DNA from: Gnetum montanum
Lineage: Eukaryota; Streptophyta; Gnetopsida; Gnetales; Gnetaceae
Length of the DNA: 64,000 nt
Reading direction: 5' to 3'
Assembly (NCBI GenBank): GCA_015680685.1
Contig: MNCI01006012.1
Coordinates: forward strand, 224,016 to 288,015
Part shown: piece by piece, positions 47,855 through 60,099 of the stretch
Numbering within the stretch: the first letter of the stretch is position 1
Layout: every line of letters starts with the position of its first letter
Program-made: the position numbers and the translations under genes
The notes under the pieces: generated by a model
Seen by the model: only the letters and a program-made list of their open reading frames with translations
Told to the model about the DNA's origin: nothing
Database searches by the model: none

Positions 47855-48500
47855 TACCCCCAAGACTGAATGAAAACTCATTCTCAAGTTCCTTACAAAC
47901 TATTGGGAAGGTATGGGATTATTAACATGGAGTGACAAACTCAAAGTGCCCAATGAATGGATCGACAAATATATTACAACATTGGTGTTCATACCCATTA
48001 TGGTGAACACTGTATATAGATGAAATCTAGACCTTTATTTAATAGCTTGGAGAGAGAGAGAAAATAAAATAAGATGCATTGCTACCCATGTCAAGACTGT
48101 GCACACCAGTTTTCATCCATGGACATATAATACATGTTCCTTTCATAACTGCTTCAACTCCAATCCATCTTGAGTGCTCCTCCTATCCCAATCCATTTTT
48201 CATGTGATCGCCATCTGCATACATAACATAGTTGCAAATTACTAAGGATAGATAACATATAATGTGATTGATACCTTGCCTTGCTATGAAGCACATTGGA
48301 TGGGTTGTGGGCATGGTAGATACTAGGTTAGAGGTTTGTAACTAGTGACTACCCAAGGTGTAGGGGTGAGGTAAGTAATGGAATGGAAAAATTTATGTCA
48401 GGGCCCCCACAATTAAGAGTGAACCTTTGGTAGCAATAAGATGGAAAATGAAAGAATAAGGAAGAATAGATAAATAAAAATAGGGTTGTTTCTAATCATC
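47855..48500. other. Non-coding stretch of element A before its 3' LTR
   Basis: No coding motif is seen. It includes a short GA-repeat (about 48048-48062). It represents what is left after loss of integrase and the 3' ORF. Confidence 0.5.
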
Positions 48501-49720
48501 TAACTGTGTAAGTATAGCTTCTAAAGTAAATTTGGACATGTTAGTCATTATGTGGAATGGTCTGGACTAGTTAGGAGCTTGTAGAATGGGTGTTTCTACA
48601 AGCTTCTATTTTAAGGTTTGGAAGGCTAGCTCACATTCCTTGGTCCATTCAAAAGGTACGTCCTTCTTCATTAGTTCTACCAAAGGTTTTGCAATGCTTG
48701 AAAAGTTCTCAATGAAGTGAATATAATAACTAGTATATCCAAGAAATGATCATATATCTTTTATAGTTTTAGGTTGACGAGTAATTCCTTAGATAATATT
48801 AATCTTTTTAGGATCTGCCTCTATCCCTGTTTGTAAAATATTATGCCCTAACACAATGCCTTCTTGGACCATTAAATGGATTTTTTACTAATTGAGCCTT
48901 AAGTTGGTTTCTACAAATCTTTTCAGTACTTGCTCTAATTAGTCTAATGCTTGCTCAAAGTCTGCTTCATAGGTGGAGAAATCATCCATGAAAAAAGTCC
49001 ATACCATTCCCTATTTGCTGTTGAAAGATACTTAGAACCAAATGTTGAAACATTGTTGGGGCATTGCCCAAGCCAAATGACATCTGCCTATATGAAAAAG
49101 TCCCCCAAGGACTTGTGAACGTGGTCTTGGCTTGGTCTTCTGGTGTTATTTGAATTTTATTATATCCACTGTAACCATCCAAAACACTATACTAGCAATG
49201 CCCTGCAATGGTTTCTAAGACTTGGTTGACGAATGACAATGGGAAGTGGTCTTTGAATGTTGCCATGTTCAGTAGCCTAAAGTCTATACACACCCTCCAT
49301 TTACCTCCCTTTTTAGTCACAATGACTAAGGGACTAACCCATTCACTATCAGCAATGGGGTAGATGAACCCAACTTTTAGAAGCTATTCAATTTCTTCTT
49401 TAACCACCTACTTAAGCTTTGGGTTTAGTCACCTTTGTATTTGTTGTTGAGGTTTCATGGAGGGGTTAGTGTAGATTCTATGTTGGCATATCCTAAGATC
49501 TATTTCTGTTAATTTAGGATATGACCAAGTAAAGGCTTTTGACCATTTGTTTACCATTTTCAGCAGTCTTTCTTTTTGTTGAGGAGAAAGCTTAGCATTA
49601 ATGATTACAAATTTTTCATTCTTGAGAAATGTATACTCCACACCAGTGGGCAATATTTTTAACTCAAGGGGCTCTTACTTGAACTCGCCAGGGGTTTCCA
49701 ACTTCTCCCAGTTGATATTT
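48500..49720 (-). pseudogene. pol: RT and RNase H start of element A
   Basis: Frames in order: PTGVEYTFLKNEKFVIINAKLS, GYSGYNKIQITPEDQAKTTF, TSPWGTFSYRQMSFGLGNAPTMFQ, then FFMDDFSTYE (49006-48977), HLMVQEGIVLGHN, IEADPKRLI, SFLGYTSYYIHFIENFS and VPFEWTKECELAFQTL. MVQEGIVLGH and F.DDF are typical of Athila RT. A one-base shift occurs in a run of T just before MDDF. The frame ends inside RNase H. Confidence 0.8.
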
Positions 49721-49899
49721 TCGATGTTAGGACTTGGAAGTTGGTGATGGGGTTGCTCCAATGTGTCTATGATATCGATGTAGGCGTAAGTCAAGCTTTC
49801 AAGTGGTTCCATGCATATAGTTTAGTTACTCTTTTGGTTAGCTATCAACCACTGAGTGCCTTCTTGTCTTGTGGTTGCTGTATATAGGCATCTTTGTAT

Positions 49900-50530
49900 G
49901 TTAGTTATTTGTGCACACTAGTTTCATGCAGGCAATGTTAAACGTTGTACAAACTAGGCTTTTTGCATGTAGTTGCACCCTATGTCATTGTATGCGATGC
50001 ATGAAACTTTCTTCTTCTTGATCTTTCCATATGTATTTTCCTTTGATATTTCTAGGGAAATATCACATATTCCTAGGCATGCATCAATTGTGCTTAGCCA
50101 TGTTGTTCCCATAATGATTAGGAAGTCCCCTTTGTAGTTGTTGACTTGAATCACTAGGAAATAAGCTAGATATTACCACCCACAAATACTGGTGACAATG
50201 TCTTCCACTAATCCTAATGGAACAGTGATGGACTGGTTAGATGAATGTTACTCTTTTTTAGTGGAGGCAGGTTCCAGGCCTTGTACATTTCTTGAGAGAT
50301 TAAGTTGACACTAGAACCTAAATCCAAAAGAGCTTTGCATAGCTCATTCCAAACAATTTGTAAATATATAAGAGGACTCCCAGGATCAGAGAATTTCCTA
50401 GGAAGACAGCTAGCTTTAATCCAATCGGTAATGGTATGAGTTAACATGAATGTGTATGTTAAGTGTGGTCTTTGGGTTGAAGGAAGCTCTAAAGATTCGA
50501 ATGATAGCAAGGTGTTTGAAGGATTAGCCA
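49900..50530 (-). pseudogene. Protease of element A
   Basis: PLIYLQIVWNELCKALLDL and GSSVNLISQEMYKAWNLPPL carry the active-site region; the usual D-S-G reads D-L-G here, one transition away from D-S-G. Further on, GDFLIIMGTTWLSTIDACL is the second protease segment. It is homologous to 40190-40560 in C. Confidence 0.7.
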
Positions 50531-50599
50531 CTTGTGGTTGTAAGAACTTAGTTGGATTGTTAGTTTTGAGGAAAGGTCTCTTCTTTATGTAGTTGTCTA

Positions 50600-53007
50600 A
50601 ACCAATAGTAGGTTAAGGATTGATAGCCCTTGTATTGTTGCATTGCTGTGCCTGGGCAGGAAGCTCACCCTGCATAGCTGGAGTAGGTTGTAATAGAGCT
50701 AAGGGTGGAAGAGGTGCAGTCAAATGAGAAGGATAGTACATTTTTGAAACATCTCTCCTAGGAGAAGGAGTTTTATAGTACTCGTGGACTTGGTAGTAGA
50801 GCTGAGTAGTGACATGACCGGTAGAGTCATATGGAGAGATTGGTTGCTGCATGTAATACCTGTATGGGTTAGGTTGATGGTAAGGATATTGTTGACATGG
50901 TGGCATTCCCCATGATTATGGGTGTTTCCACTATTGATACTATTCATTTGGTTGTGGTGGAGTTCCACTTGGATAATACATCAAGGGTTGGTGGAATTGC
51001 CTTGGGTTACCTTGAGGATAACATAACCTTTGAGGTGTTTTCTGTCTATTTAATCATGGGTTTAGTGCATACATCCCACACTCCTACAGATGTGAGATTA
51101 CTAGGCAACATCCCTTAGGATGGTCATATTGGCATATCTCACATCTGCCATCATTGTCTATGTATGAATCCACAACCTCTTCAATGATGACAACTTTTCC
51201 CTTACCTTTGTTACATGCATATTTAGCTTCCTTCTTTTTTTCTCCTTTCTCTGTCACTACCTTGCTCTCTAAACTCCCTTACTATTTTGAGAATGGTTTG
51301 AAATTTATTATTTAGGGAGTCCCACATTTGATCTACCTTTGCCAATACATATGATGTGAACTCTTCTTCATCCTCACAAAATCTCTTCAAGTGGTGACTC
51401 TTCAAGTTTTCCTATTTACCATCTCTTCAAGTGATGACTCTTGTTCATCCTCACAAAATCTAACTTCCTTCTTTCAGAGGGAAGGATCTCTGTTATATTT
51501 CTTTGCACTCTCTTTTCCTTAACTCACCTTCCTCTTTATCAACTTGCTCCAATAATCTTTGTACTTAATGGGCTCTAAGCTCAAATAGTCTCCCTTGGAT
51601 ATAAGTTCCAAGGGTTCTTTGCATTTCGTACCTAAGCCCATCTACGAGATGGCATATTTTTTCCCTCTGTGAGTAACCATGGCTAGGGAAATGATGTAAT
51701 AATGCATAATATCAGCCCATGGTAGCATCCAAGGGTTTTTTTCCTCCTTATTTCCATCCTTGGATTTTCTTTGACAGGTTGGACACTCAGGAGTACGTTT
51801 GATACTTATCGTTGAATAACTCCAACATGGTAGTCCATCGACAAATGGATTCTAGCTCTAAGGACCAGTACCAGCTTTCTGCTTCTTTGATTAGTGTCCA
51901 TGGAAACAACTTTAGTTTTTTCCACTTGTTTTCTATATTTTGCAAGGCACATGCATCATAGAACACTTGTAGATGATTTTGAGGATTAGCGTTGTATCCC
52001 CCTTCAAATCATGGGATACTATTCAAGTCTAATCTTTTGATCCTACTATCCTTTTGGTGCTTTGTTGGGATCCTAATAGCCTCGGTTATATCTAGCATAC
52101 TTCTAGTAGTGAGTAGGGGTTCATCGTGATAATATTCTCTATGGCATCTATGATGCCTATGTTGTTTCCTACTCTCCCTCCTTTCATGATGCATTTCTCT
52201 AGAATGTCCTCATCCCCTTTCTCAACTGTCTCATCTATGATATTTGTTTCACTTACCATTGTCCTCATGATCTTTATCTTTGCAACTACGTCTAGATCCC
52301 AAAGGAGAGGGGGAAGGAGATGATGAAGGTGGAGAGGAAGGAGGACTAGCACCATGATAGTGCCTATCACTTTCTCTTTGGTGGTTGTGACCTCGGTTGC
52401 AATTATGATCAGAATGTCCATCGTCATCATGTGTTCATGTTCCTTTTTCAAATCCTTTGTGTCCATTGGTATTAGAGCCTAGGTTCTCAATGGTTGAGTG
52501 AAGATTCTGATACACAACCCCTTGATCAAAGTCAATGAGAGGAACATCATTATGTGTAAAACCCCCTGAGGCAGGTTCACCATCCTCATTTTCACTTATG
52601 ACATACAAGACATCCTAAGATTGCTTTCCCTTCATAGATTTGTAATGTCTCTTCTATTGTAGTTCCCTTTTATGTTGTTCCTCCATGGGTCGATAATCTC
52701 TCAAATCTTGTTCATGCACAACGTACTCCAACTATAAGTGTTGCATACCAATTCATGTGAGAGCACGAAGAAGCATGCTTAGGATTGGGAGATTGGGTGG
52801 TAACACTATGTTACCCTCTAAATCATACCATTGCAATTGTCCATCTTGGTGGAGGATAAAGGTAAAGTCTAGTACATACTCATTGGAATGAGCGTATACC
52901 AAGCGAAACTATTGGGGCACTGGCGAATCATCATCATGTGGACTATGCCTCTGGCTATTCATTGTGTTAGACCTAGGTGGTGAAGCACTTTCATAGGAAG
53001 GAGGCAT
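50600..53007 (-). pseudogene. gag: Gag of element A
   Basis: ATG at 53007 is followed by DFTFILHQDGQLQWYDLEGNI, the same N-terminal motif as in B. The middle is rich in His, Arg, Asp and Ser (52470-52050). Toward the end is a knuckle-like EICQYDHPKGCC (near 51150) and a Pro/Tyr/Gln-rich end (PPCQQYPYHQPNPYRYYMQ). Many stops and shifts occur. A duplicated phrase near 51390-51440 (CTTCAAGT.GTGACTCTTC) looks like a local tandem duplication. Confidence 0.65.
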
Positions 53008-53129
53008 GATTAATTATTCAGTATGCAATGTATTATTATATTATTCTTATTTTTTTCGTAACTAAACTTAAGGGTTTGTTCCAATGATAGGAAGATTTCC
53101 TAAGTTCTAATTAGCACACAAACAACAAA

Positions 53130-53149
53130 GTCCCTAGCAATAGCACCAA
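53130..53149 (-). other. Primer-binding site of element A
   Basis: TTGGTGCTATTGCTAGGGAC directly after the 5' LTR. The five differences from the tRNA-Asp-type site are all C-to-T or G-to-A. Confidence 0.65.
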
Positions 53150-53989
53150 TGATGAGTGGCGAGGTACCCCTATGCTCAACCATACAAATACAAGCATTAT
53201 GCATGATCCAGTTAAACTCGAAGGACTAAGTGCTTAAGCTCCATCACAAAACAAGGATGGGTTAGGCAATCGTTGTCTTCCCAAGCTTACTCATATGCCA
53301 CGATTGTATGGTTAAGTAAACTTGAGGTATATGATTTTTATGCTTTTTATGTTTATGTCTTGGTGCTAAAAGGGAGAAGTAAAATAATTAAGTAACTAAT
53401 TTAATTTAACTAATTCACTAGGTTCTAACTAGTCCTAATACCAGCATTCATTCCCACTCTCCGTACACATCTTGAACTAGTGTAACACTACTAGGATTAC
53501 CAAATGCTAGTTGTTACTGGGTTACCAAGTGTTCCATGTATTTGCGAAGTGGTTGTATTGAGTGTGCTTACTTGTGAAAAATTAACAAATTAATAAAATA
53601 GCCAATTAAGTAATGAAAGCATTAAATAACTATAAATAACATTAAATGTAATAAATAAAATATTCTAAATGTTACAAGGTTTATCACAAAGCTTGTCTTT
53701 ACTTCTAGCCACAAGGTGTGCTCAGGTACACAATGCTTGAATAAAGATTCATTCACTTTATGACTCCTACTTGGGCACTCAGAAATAATTCTAACTTTGG
53801 AAAGGGAAAACTACAGGAGTTCAAGTAAGGGACAAAGAAACTAATGTCAAAAACAAGTGTGCTTGCCTCTTATTTATAGGCAACAAGATAGGTCTCGATA
53901 TTAGATGCTTGATATCACTTGGCAAGCTCTGATATCATAAACCCAATATTGCAGATTCGATATCATGGTCCTGATATTGTAGTTCATCA
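53150..53989 (-). repeat. 5' LTR of element A
   Basis: This pairs with 47033-47854. GATATC-like motifs lie at 53910-53980, and a TATAAATAAGAG complement at about 53868-53878. Confidence 0.88.
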
Positions 53990-53994
53990 CAAAT
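53990..53994 (+). repeat. Right target-site duplication of element A
   Basis: CAAAT, one mismatch from CTAAT at 47028-47032. After it, the B 3' ORF resumes. Confidence 0.6.
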
Positions 53995-55080
53995 TGATAG
54001 TCTCTACAATCTATTGCAGATGATCCATTGACATCCTATAATCCCATGCCAATGATGATGGGACTTGTTGCTACTATTTCTCTTGCTACTAACCACTAGG
54101 TCTCACTTGTGGTTGTTATATAGAAGTTTGTGTGGTTTTCCTAGCATTTATTGGTTCCTCCACTTGGGCTTTCTTTGGTGGTGATGGCTTGAGAATTTTA
54201 GCATAAGAAGCATTTTGAGCCATCATGAGGATGTCATTGGTGCACCCTAGGATTCCAACATGTTTGCATAGCTTTTTGATAAGGAAATGAAATGGAAGTA
54301 TTAACCTCTCTGCCTTCTTTTCCTTGAACTGCCTTTGAATCTCCATGAAGTAGAGTTGTGTAAGGTTTACGTTATAGTTTCCCATTAGGATCGCACTTCC
54401 TCTGGCTGCATACATGGATAGTCTATTTAATCTTTTTGTGGGAAATAGGTGATATATACCAATTTTAAAATTAATTCTCTTTTCAAGAGTTAACTAATTA
54501 TACTTGTCTTCTTTGTCATATGCCCTTTGCAACCATAGTTTTCTAGTGTTTGTATCTGATCTGGTGGGCAAATGTGCGACTTTTGCCCCTTCATTAGGCA
54601 TGTTAAGGGCTTCATCTATCAACTTTACTAAATAGGAAATTGACACTCCCTCAATATTGATTGTCGCATCTTCTCCTTTGTTGTGCTAGAATTAATAGAT
54701 CTTCCATAAATACCATATGCTTTTATTTGAAAGTATGGATGAAAATGATGATGCTTAGAGTTGTGTCCTCACTTCTAGAACAAATTCTATGAATGGATCA
54801 AAGTTTAGCTTCATGATCACTATGGTCAAGATCAATTTCTCTTGGATGACTTAGAGGTAATCTGGTGACAGAGTGAGGCATTGTCCTTATGCTTGTGGTT
54901 CTTCTACCTTCCCATAGCCCAAATGTTTGGTAGCATAAATTTCTTGATGAATGCTAAAATATTGCACCTCCCACTTTCCATGTTTTGCTTATGGATCTTA
55001 TTTTCTTGTTCAACCTTTAGGTCTTTTGGTCACAAGCTATAAGGGTTCTCCTGTTGCTCCTCTCTTCAGGGCCATCTACA
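53995..55080 (-). pseudogene. 3' ORF of element B, N-terminal half
   Basis: The frame at 54415-54116 reads SAILMGNYNVNLTQLYFMEI, QRQFKEKKAERLILPFHFLI and KKLCKHVGILGCTNDI, homologous to the domain in C. Upstream pieces repeat the acidic start. Element A splits it before the coiled coil. Confidence 0.6.
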
Positions 55081-57230
55081 ATCATCAAGGATTAAGGAAT
55101 TATTAAAATGTTTACTCTGATCTTGATAACTCCTTTTCTTTCTCATACCTTTAATTAGATCAAATTCTTAGCTTATTATGGTTGCAGAGTTAGAAAAATT
55201 TTTAAAAAGAACCCCTATAGGTATTAATTTCCTTATAACCCTTCATAGTTATCCATTTTTCTCTTGTATATGGCTCATAATAGTTGGTATGATTTATTAA
55301 GAGGATTATTTAAGTATTTTTGGCTTAGTTTTTATTAAAACTTTTCATTTTTTCTTCATACTTACAGTTATAATACCTTCTGGGCATTAGAAAATTTTGA
55401 CTCAAATTGTAACAATATCACACTAGGCATCCCTCCCTTCCCATGACTAAGTTGAGAACTCCAGGATCAAGAAAGTTCAAGAATCATGGAAATCGAAGTT
55501 GTGAGTGTGGAGTTATGGGTGTTTGAGGTTGGGAGGTCAAAGCTCTTAGTTTAGAAGAAACAATGGTAAAACCTCTTCCCTCTTCAAAAGCTAAAAATGA
55601 AAATTTTTGCTAAGTCCCTCCAGTATTTATACTTTTTATGAGTGTGATATCAAAGATCCAACATCAAAGGGGCTCTGATATTAGAGATCTGATATCATAG
55701 GTAAAAATTTCACATTTTCTATTGGTTTTTTTGAACAAAAATGATTCATTTGGAATATTTGAAAGATATGAAACATGTTTAGAGGGTCTTTAGCTATGAA
55801 TGATGCATATTTTTTGAAATTTTGACATAGAGAGTATACATAGGAGGAATCTTGGGTGAGGAAAGTTCATTAAGTGTTGATAAGATGGATAAGATGGGTA
55901 ATGAATTCATGTTGTATGAATAGATATGTTAAATTATAAGGAAAGTTTTTATTAACATTTATTATTATTGGAAGGCTCAAGATGATGTGGAATTTCTTGT
56001 TAGGTATTAGAGACAATAGTTATACAAGTGGATCCTCCCCAAATTAGGCTCTAGCCCTTAATGCCCTTATATAACCACACCTAAAAGTGTCCTTAGGAAC
56101 TTAAGGAGTTGAATTAATGCATGCTTTTTTACAAAAATACACATGTTAGTATCACCAAGTTAGGAAAATGTCACTATGCTACACAAAACCATAAGTTATG
56201 ATTATTCATATAGTGAGATGAGAAGAACTTAGAATGAATTGCAAAAATTGAGACGTGAGGTGTCTTACCATAGGGATAATGAATTCTTGTTTTTTATTAG
56301 TGGTTAAAGTTATCATTAGCTTTTTCGTCCAAGATTCAAATCAAGTTTAGACCACATTCCAATGACATCACATTATTTCTTCTCTTGGATTTACAACCAT
56401 AAGACTACCACTATTGCAAGGAGTATTACCACTTAGCATATTGTCTAAGAAAGGAGTTTATTCATTGCACACTTTATTTATTTATTTATTTTTATTCCTA
56501 ATAAGCCACCAACCTTTAGGCATGGGTAACATGTCTTTCTAGTGGAACCCCAAGAAATTTATTTTGTACATGAGCTTTGTTTTTATATATGTCAACCTTG
56601 CCATAGGACTACCTTAAAGCATGGGTAACATTCCTTTCTAGTGACATGATAAGGCAACACTTATTTTACTCCTACTTTCATTTTTCGTTAGATCTACAAT
56701 GATATAATACAACCTAAGCAAAAGAATAGAACTCATAGCAGTAATCCAACAGAATCCACAAATACCCTTGATGTTCCACCCTTGACATTCCTACTTGGTT
56801 CTTCACTTTTCAGTCTAGGAATAAAGATCACAAGTTTATTCTTAGTTTTATGATGGAAAGAATATCATTATGGCTATGGTAAGAACCTCTTATTAATGGA
56901 ATAGATGGATGAATGTTGTGATCTCATTATGCAAATAATTAGTCCCTTATGTCTTGATAACATAGGGAAATCTTCACCTTATTGGACTACATCTTGTCTT
57001 ATTCTTTATTAGCAATTAAAATGATTTACAAATGAAATGAAAATGGAGTATTAAACGAATGAAAAAGATAGTAAAAATGGAAAAATATGTAAAGAATGAA
57101 AATGGTAAAAGAATGAAAAATTATTAAACAATGGAATAATGTAAAAGAATTAAGAAATTATTAAAAAATGGAAAAATATAAAAGAATGAAAAAGTAAAAA
57201 GTTTACTAAAGTACCTATGGTTTTAGATGG
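55081..57230 (-). other. Spacer of element B with internal promoter-like site
   Basis: This AT-rich stretch is homologous to 37690-39700 of C. It includes an AAAGAATG-type low-complexity tract at 57030-57200 and the GATATC-plus-TATA module at 55624-55697. There is no coding motif. Confidence 0.55.
55624..55697 (-). promoter_or_regulatory. Internal promoter-like module of element B
   Basis: On the minus strand, ATGATATCAG, TAATATCAG and TTTGATATCAC are followed by TATAAATACTGGAGGGAC. The same order and the GGGAC sequence after TATA occur at the equivalent place in C. Confidence 0.5.
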
Positions 57231-57550
57231 ACACCCTCACAACTATTATCAGGATTGGTCAAACGAAGGAGAGAATGGATGGAAAACAATTTGATAGAGT
57301 GGGTGGATTCCTTGGAATGTTCATAGTAGAATTTGACTTGTTGGATGTTACCAAGAATGAGCTCATGTGGATAGGAAGGGTGGTAGATATGTAAGACACC
57401 AGATGGATAAGTGGCTTGAACAATGTATGGTCCCTCCCAAAGTGTTTGAAATTTAGCTTTTTGGGGTAGATGATTAGGACTATAGTGAAGGACCTTATCA
57501 CTAGGTTTTAGAGTTATGTACCTTATTTATCTGGCATGCCTAAGTTTAGA
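57230..57550 (-). pseudogene. Integrase C-terminal remnant of element B
   Basis: Across two frames the minus strand reads YSPNHLPQKAKFQTLWEGPY and IVQATYPSGVLHIYHP, resembling the K.K...W.GPY.V segment near the end of gypsy integrases. It follows RNase H almost directly, so the zinc finger and DDE core are deleted. Confidence 0.55.
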
Positions 57551-59160
57551 GTAATGTTTGTGGACTTCATTACTCATAAGTACTATGGCTTCCTTGTTGA
57601 ACTTATAGCCTTCACTGTTTCAGTAAAGAAGTTCTCATTGTGGAATTGGTTAGATAAAGGTTCTACTTAATCTTGGGTATCCCACTTTAACCTTGCTAGA
57701 TGATCAACTACCATATTTTTTGTTCCTTTTTTATCAATCATCATCATATCAAATTTTTGCAGAATAATGAGCCATCTTATCACTCTAGAACTAGTTGCTA
57801 GTTTTTATATGAGAAGTTGAATAACACTATTATATGCATCGACATAAATTTGATACTTAAGCACATAATTTTTGAACTTTTGAAGCGTGTACACCACAAC
57901 CATCAGCTCCTTTTCTATTATGGTGTAGTTCAATTATGCTTCAATGATGCTTCTACTAGCATAGTGTATATAACAAGGTCTTTTGTGATCATCTAGTTGT
58001 CTCAATACTACACCAAGCACATAATTGAAAGCATCAGTCATGATGTGAAAAGGCTTAGACCAATCTAAAGCTTAAAGGATTGGTGTCTCCACTAGTTTTC
58101 ACTTCAAAGCTTCAAATGACTTTTTGCATGACTCTATTGATTCAAAGAATGCATCCTTCTTAGTGAGTTTCATAAGTGGTTTTGCTATCTTTGAAAATTT
58201 TTTCATAAATCTTCAATAGTATCCCATGTGGCCCAAGAATGATCTTTTATCTTTTACTATCAGTGGCCTTTGAGTGATATTTTGTATGAATTGTATCTTT
58301 TCAGGATCTACCTCTATTCCTTTCTATGAGATTTTGTGTAAAAACACTATATCATCCTTGACCATAAGATGGCTTTATTGTCAATTGAGCTTGAGATTGA
58401 TTTTCATACATCTCTTCAATACTTGCTCCAACCAGTCTAGTGCTTTCTTGAAATGTAGCCCAATGTCAAAAAATCATCCATAAATACTTCTACACCATTT
58501 CAAATTTTTTTTTGGAGGATGCTAAGCATAAGTCTTTGGAATGTAACAGGCACATTACAAAGACCAAATGGCATCTGCTTGTAGGAAAATGTTCCTCATG
58601 GACTGGTGAATGTTGATTTCTCCTACTCTTCAAGTGTAATGTAGATTTTATTGTATCCACTGTATCCATCCAGAAAACTATAATGCTCACTTCCTACAAT
58701 GGTATCAAGGGCCTAATCAACAAACAGAAAAGGGAAGTGATCCTTGAAAGTAGCAATGTTGAACATCCAACAATCAATGCAAACTCATCATTTATCCTCC
58801 TTTGAAACAATCACTAAGGGACAGATCTATTGACTATCTACAATAAGATAGATGAATCTTTCCTTTAGCAATTTTTCCAATTCTTTCATAACTACTTCTT
58901 TTAATTTAGAATTAAGCCTTCTTTGGGGTTGGCGACATGCTTTAACTATTGGATCGGTACATATCTAATTTTGAAAAATTCTTGAATAAATTCTTTTGAT
59001 CTCATTGTAAGACCATGCAAATGTTGTAGGCAATCTATTAATCACTTCCAACAACTTCTAATTTTATTCTTCTTTTAGGTTGTCTTTGATTATTACTAGC
59101 TTCTACTTATTTAGGAAAGCATATTCTAGTGTTGCTGGTAGGGCCTTTCATTCTAGTAGT
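57551..59160 (-). pseudogene. pol: RT and RNase H of element B
   Basis: RT motifs: DGYSGYNKIYITLEE (about 58680-58630), GTFSYKQMPFGLCNVPVTFQ and VFMDDF (about 58495-58475). RNase H ends with VIRWLIILQKFDMMMIDKKG and NMVVDHLARL (about 57780-57690), the Athila ADHLSRL motif with transitions. The frame is broken many times. Confidence 0.75.
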
Positions 59161-59559
59161 TTTGGCTCCATAGTGTCTACGATTTCCAATTGTCCCCAAT
59201 CTATCTCTTCTTCCTAACTCATTCGTGGATAGGAGTGCCTTTTTCTTAATTTTTCTAACTTATTAGCCTCTTTAATGTAGGTACTTACAATTTTTTCTGT
59301 TGGTTCCATGTTCCTGATAGATTGTGTTTCTTCATTTGTGATCAGCCATTGGGTGCCTTCTTGTTGTGTGGCTACTACATAAAAGTATTTTTGTATACAT
59401 ATTTCTTCTAAACATTTATTGCATGCCCTAGTATCTTTTCATTTGATAGCGCATATTCTTTACACGTAATTGAAAGCATTATTGTTGTATGTAATACATG
59501 GAACTTTTCATCTTTGTATAATACCAACTTTGCCTTCCTTGAAAATATCTAAGGATTAA

Positions 59560-60000
59560 GGCACAAATTCCAAGCTTAGCATCAACAATGCTAACCCAAG
59601 CTCTTCTTATGATAATTGGAAATTCTCCCTTAATTTTACCCATGTGGATTACCAAAAAATTTGTAGGGTAAGACCAGTCACTAATGGTTGTAATTGCTTC
59701 ATTTACTTGCCCTAGTGGAACTATGATTGATTGGTCTACAAGCTCTAACCAAATTCTACTCTTCTTTAATGGTGATAGATTCTAAGTTTGATACATGTCT
59801 TGTAAGATCATGTTTACTCCTCACCTAGAATCAAGTAGAGCCTTGCATGGTTTTTTCCCTACTACTTGAAGGTAAACTAAGGGACTTCCTGGATTGGTTC
59901 ACTGTTGTGGAAGGTCTCCTACCTTTAGCCAATGAGTAATTATTTGAGTAAGCATGAAAATCGTTACATTTAAGTTTGATGAAGATGGAATCTTATTGTG
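59560..60000 (-). pseudogene. Protease of element B
   Basis: Broken frames match the A and C proteases: the segment for PLVYLQV and GKKPCKALLDS is visible on the minus strand near 59900-59820, followed by the TTLATSWLTG-like stretch near 59640. The active-site Gly codon is disturbed. Identity rests on position and homology to A and C. Confidence 0.5.
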
Positions 60001-60099
60001 TTGAGGAGGATTAGATGTAGATGGGATGGAAGTAGATGTGTTCCCCATCCATTGAACTTTTTTAGGACTTGTTCAAAAGAATAGTCATTTTATGGATTG

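Larger units (their letters stand above)
47033..53989 (-). mobile_element. Athila-like element A, nested in B; lacks integrase and 3' ORF
   Basis: LTRs of 822 and 840 bases, both with GCGAGGTACCCCTATGCTCA, flank a minus-strand interior of 5.3 kb. PBS, gag, protease, RT and the start of RNase H are present. After the RNase H start (about 48500) the sequence turns non-coding and reaches the 3' LTR, so integrase and the 3' ORF are deleted. It sits inside the 3' ORF of B. Confidence 0.85.
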
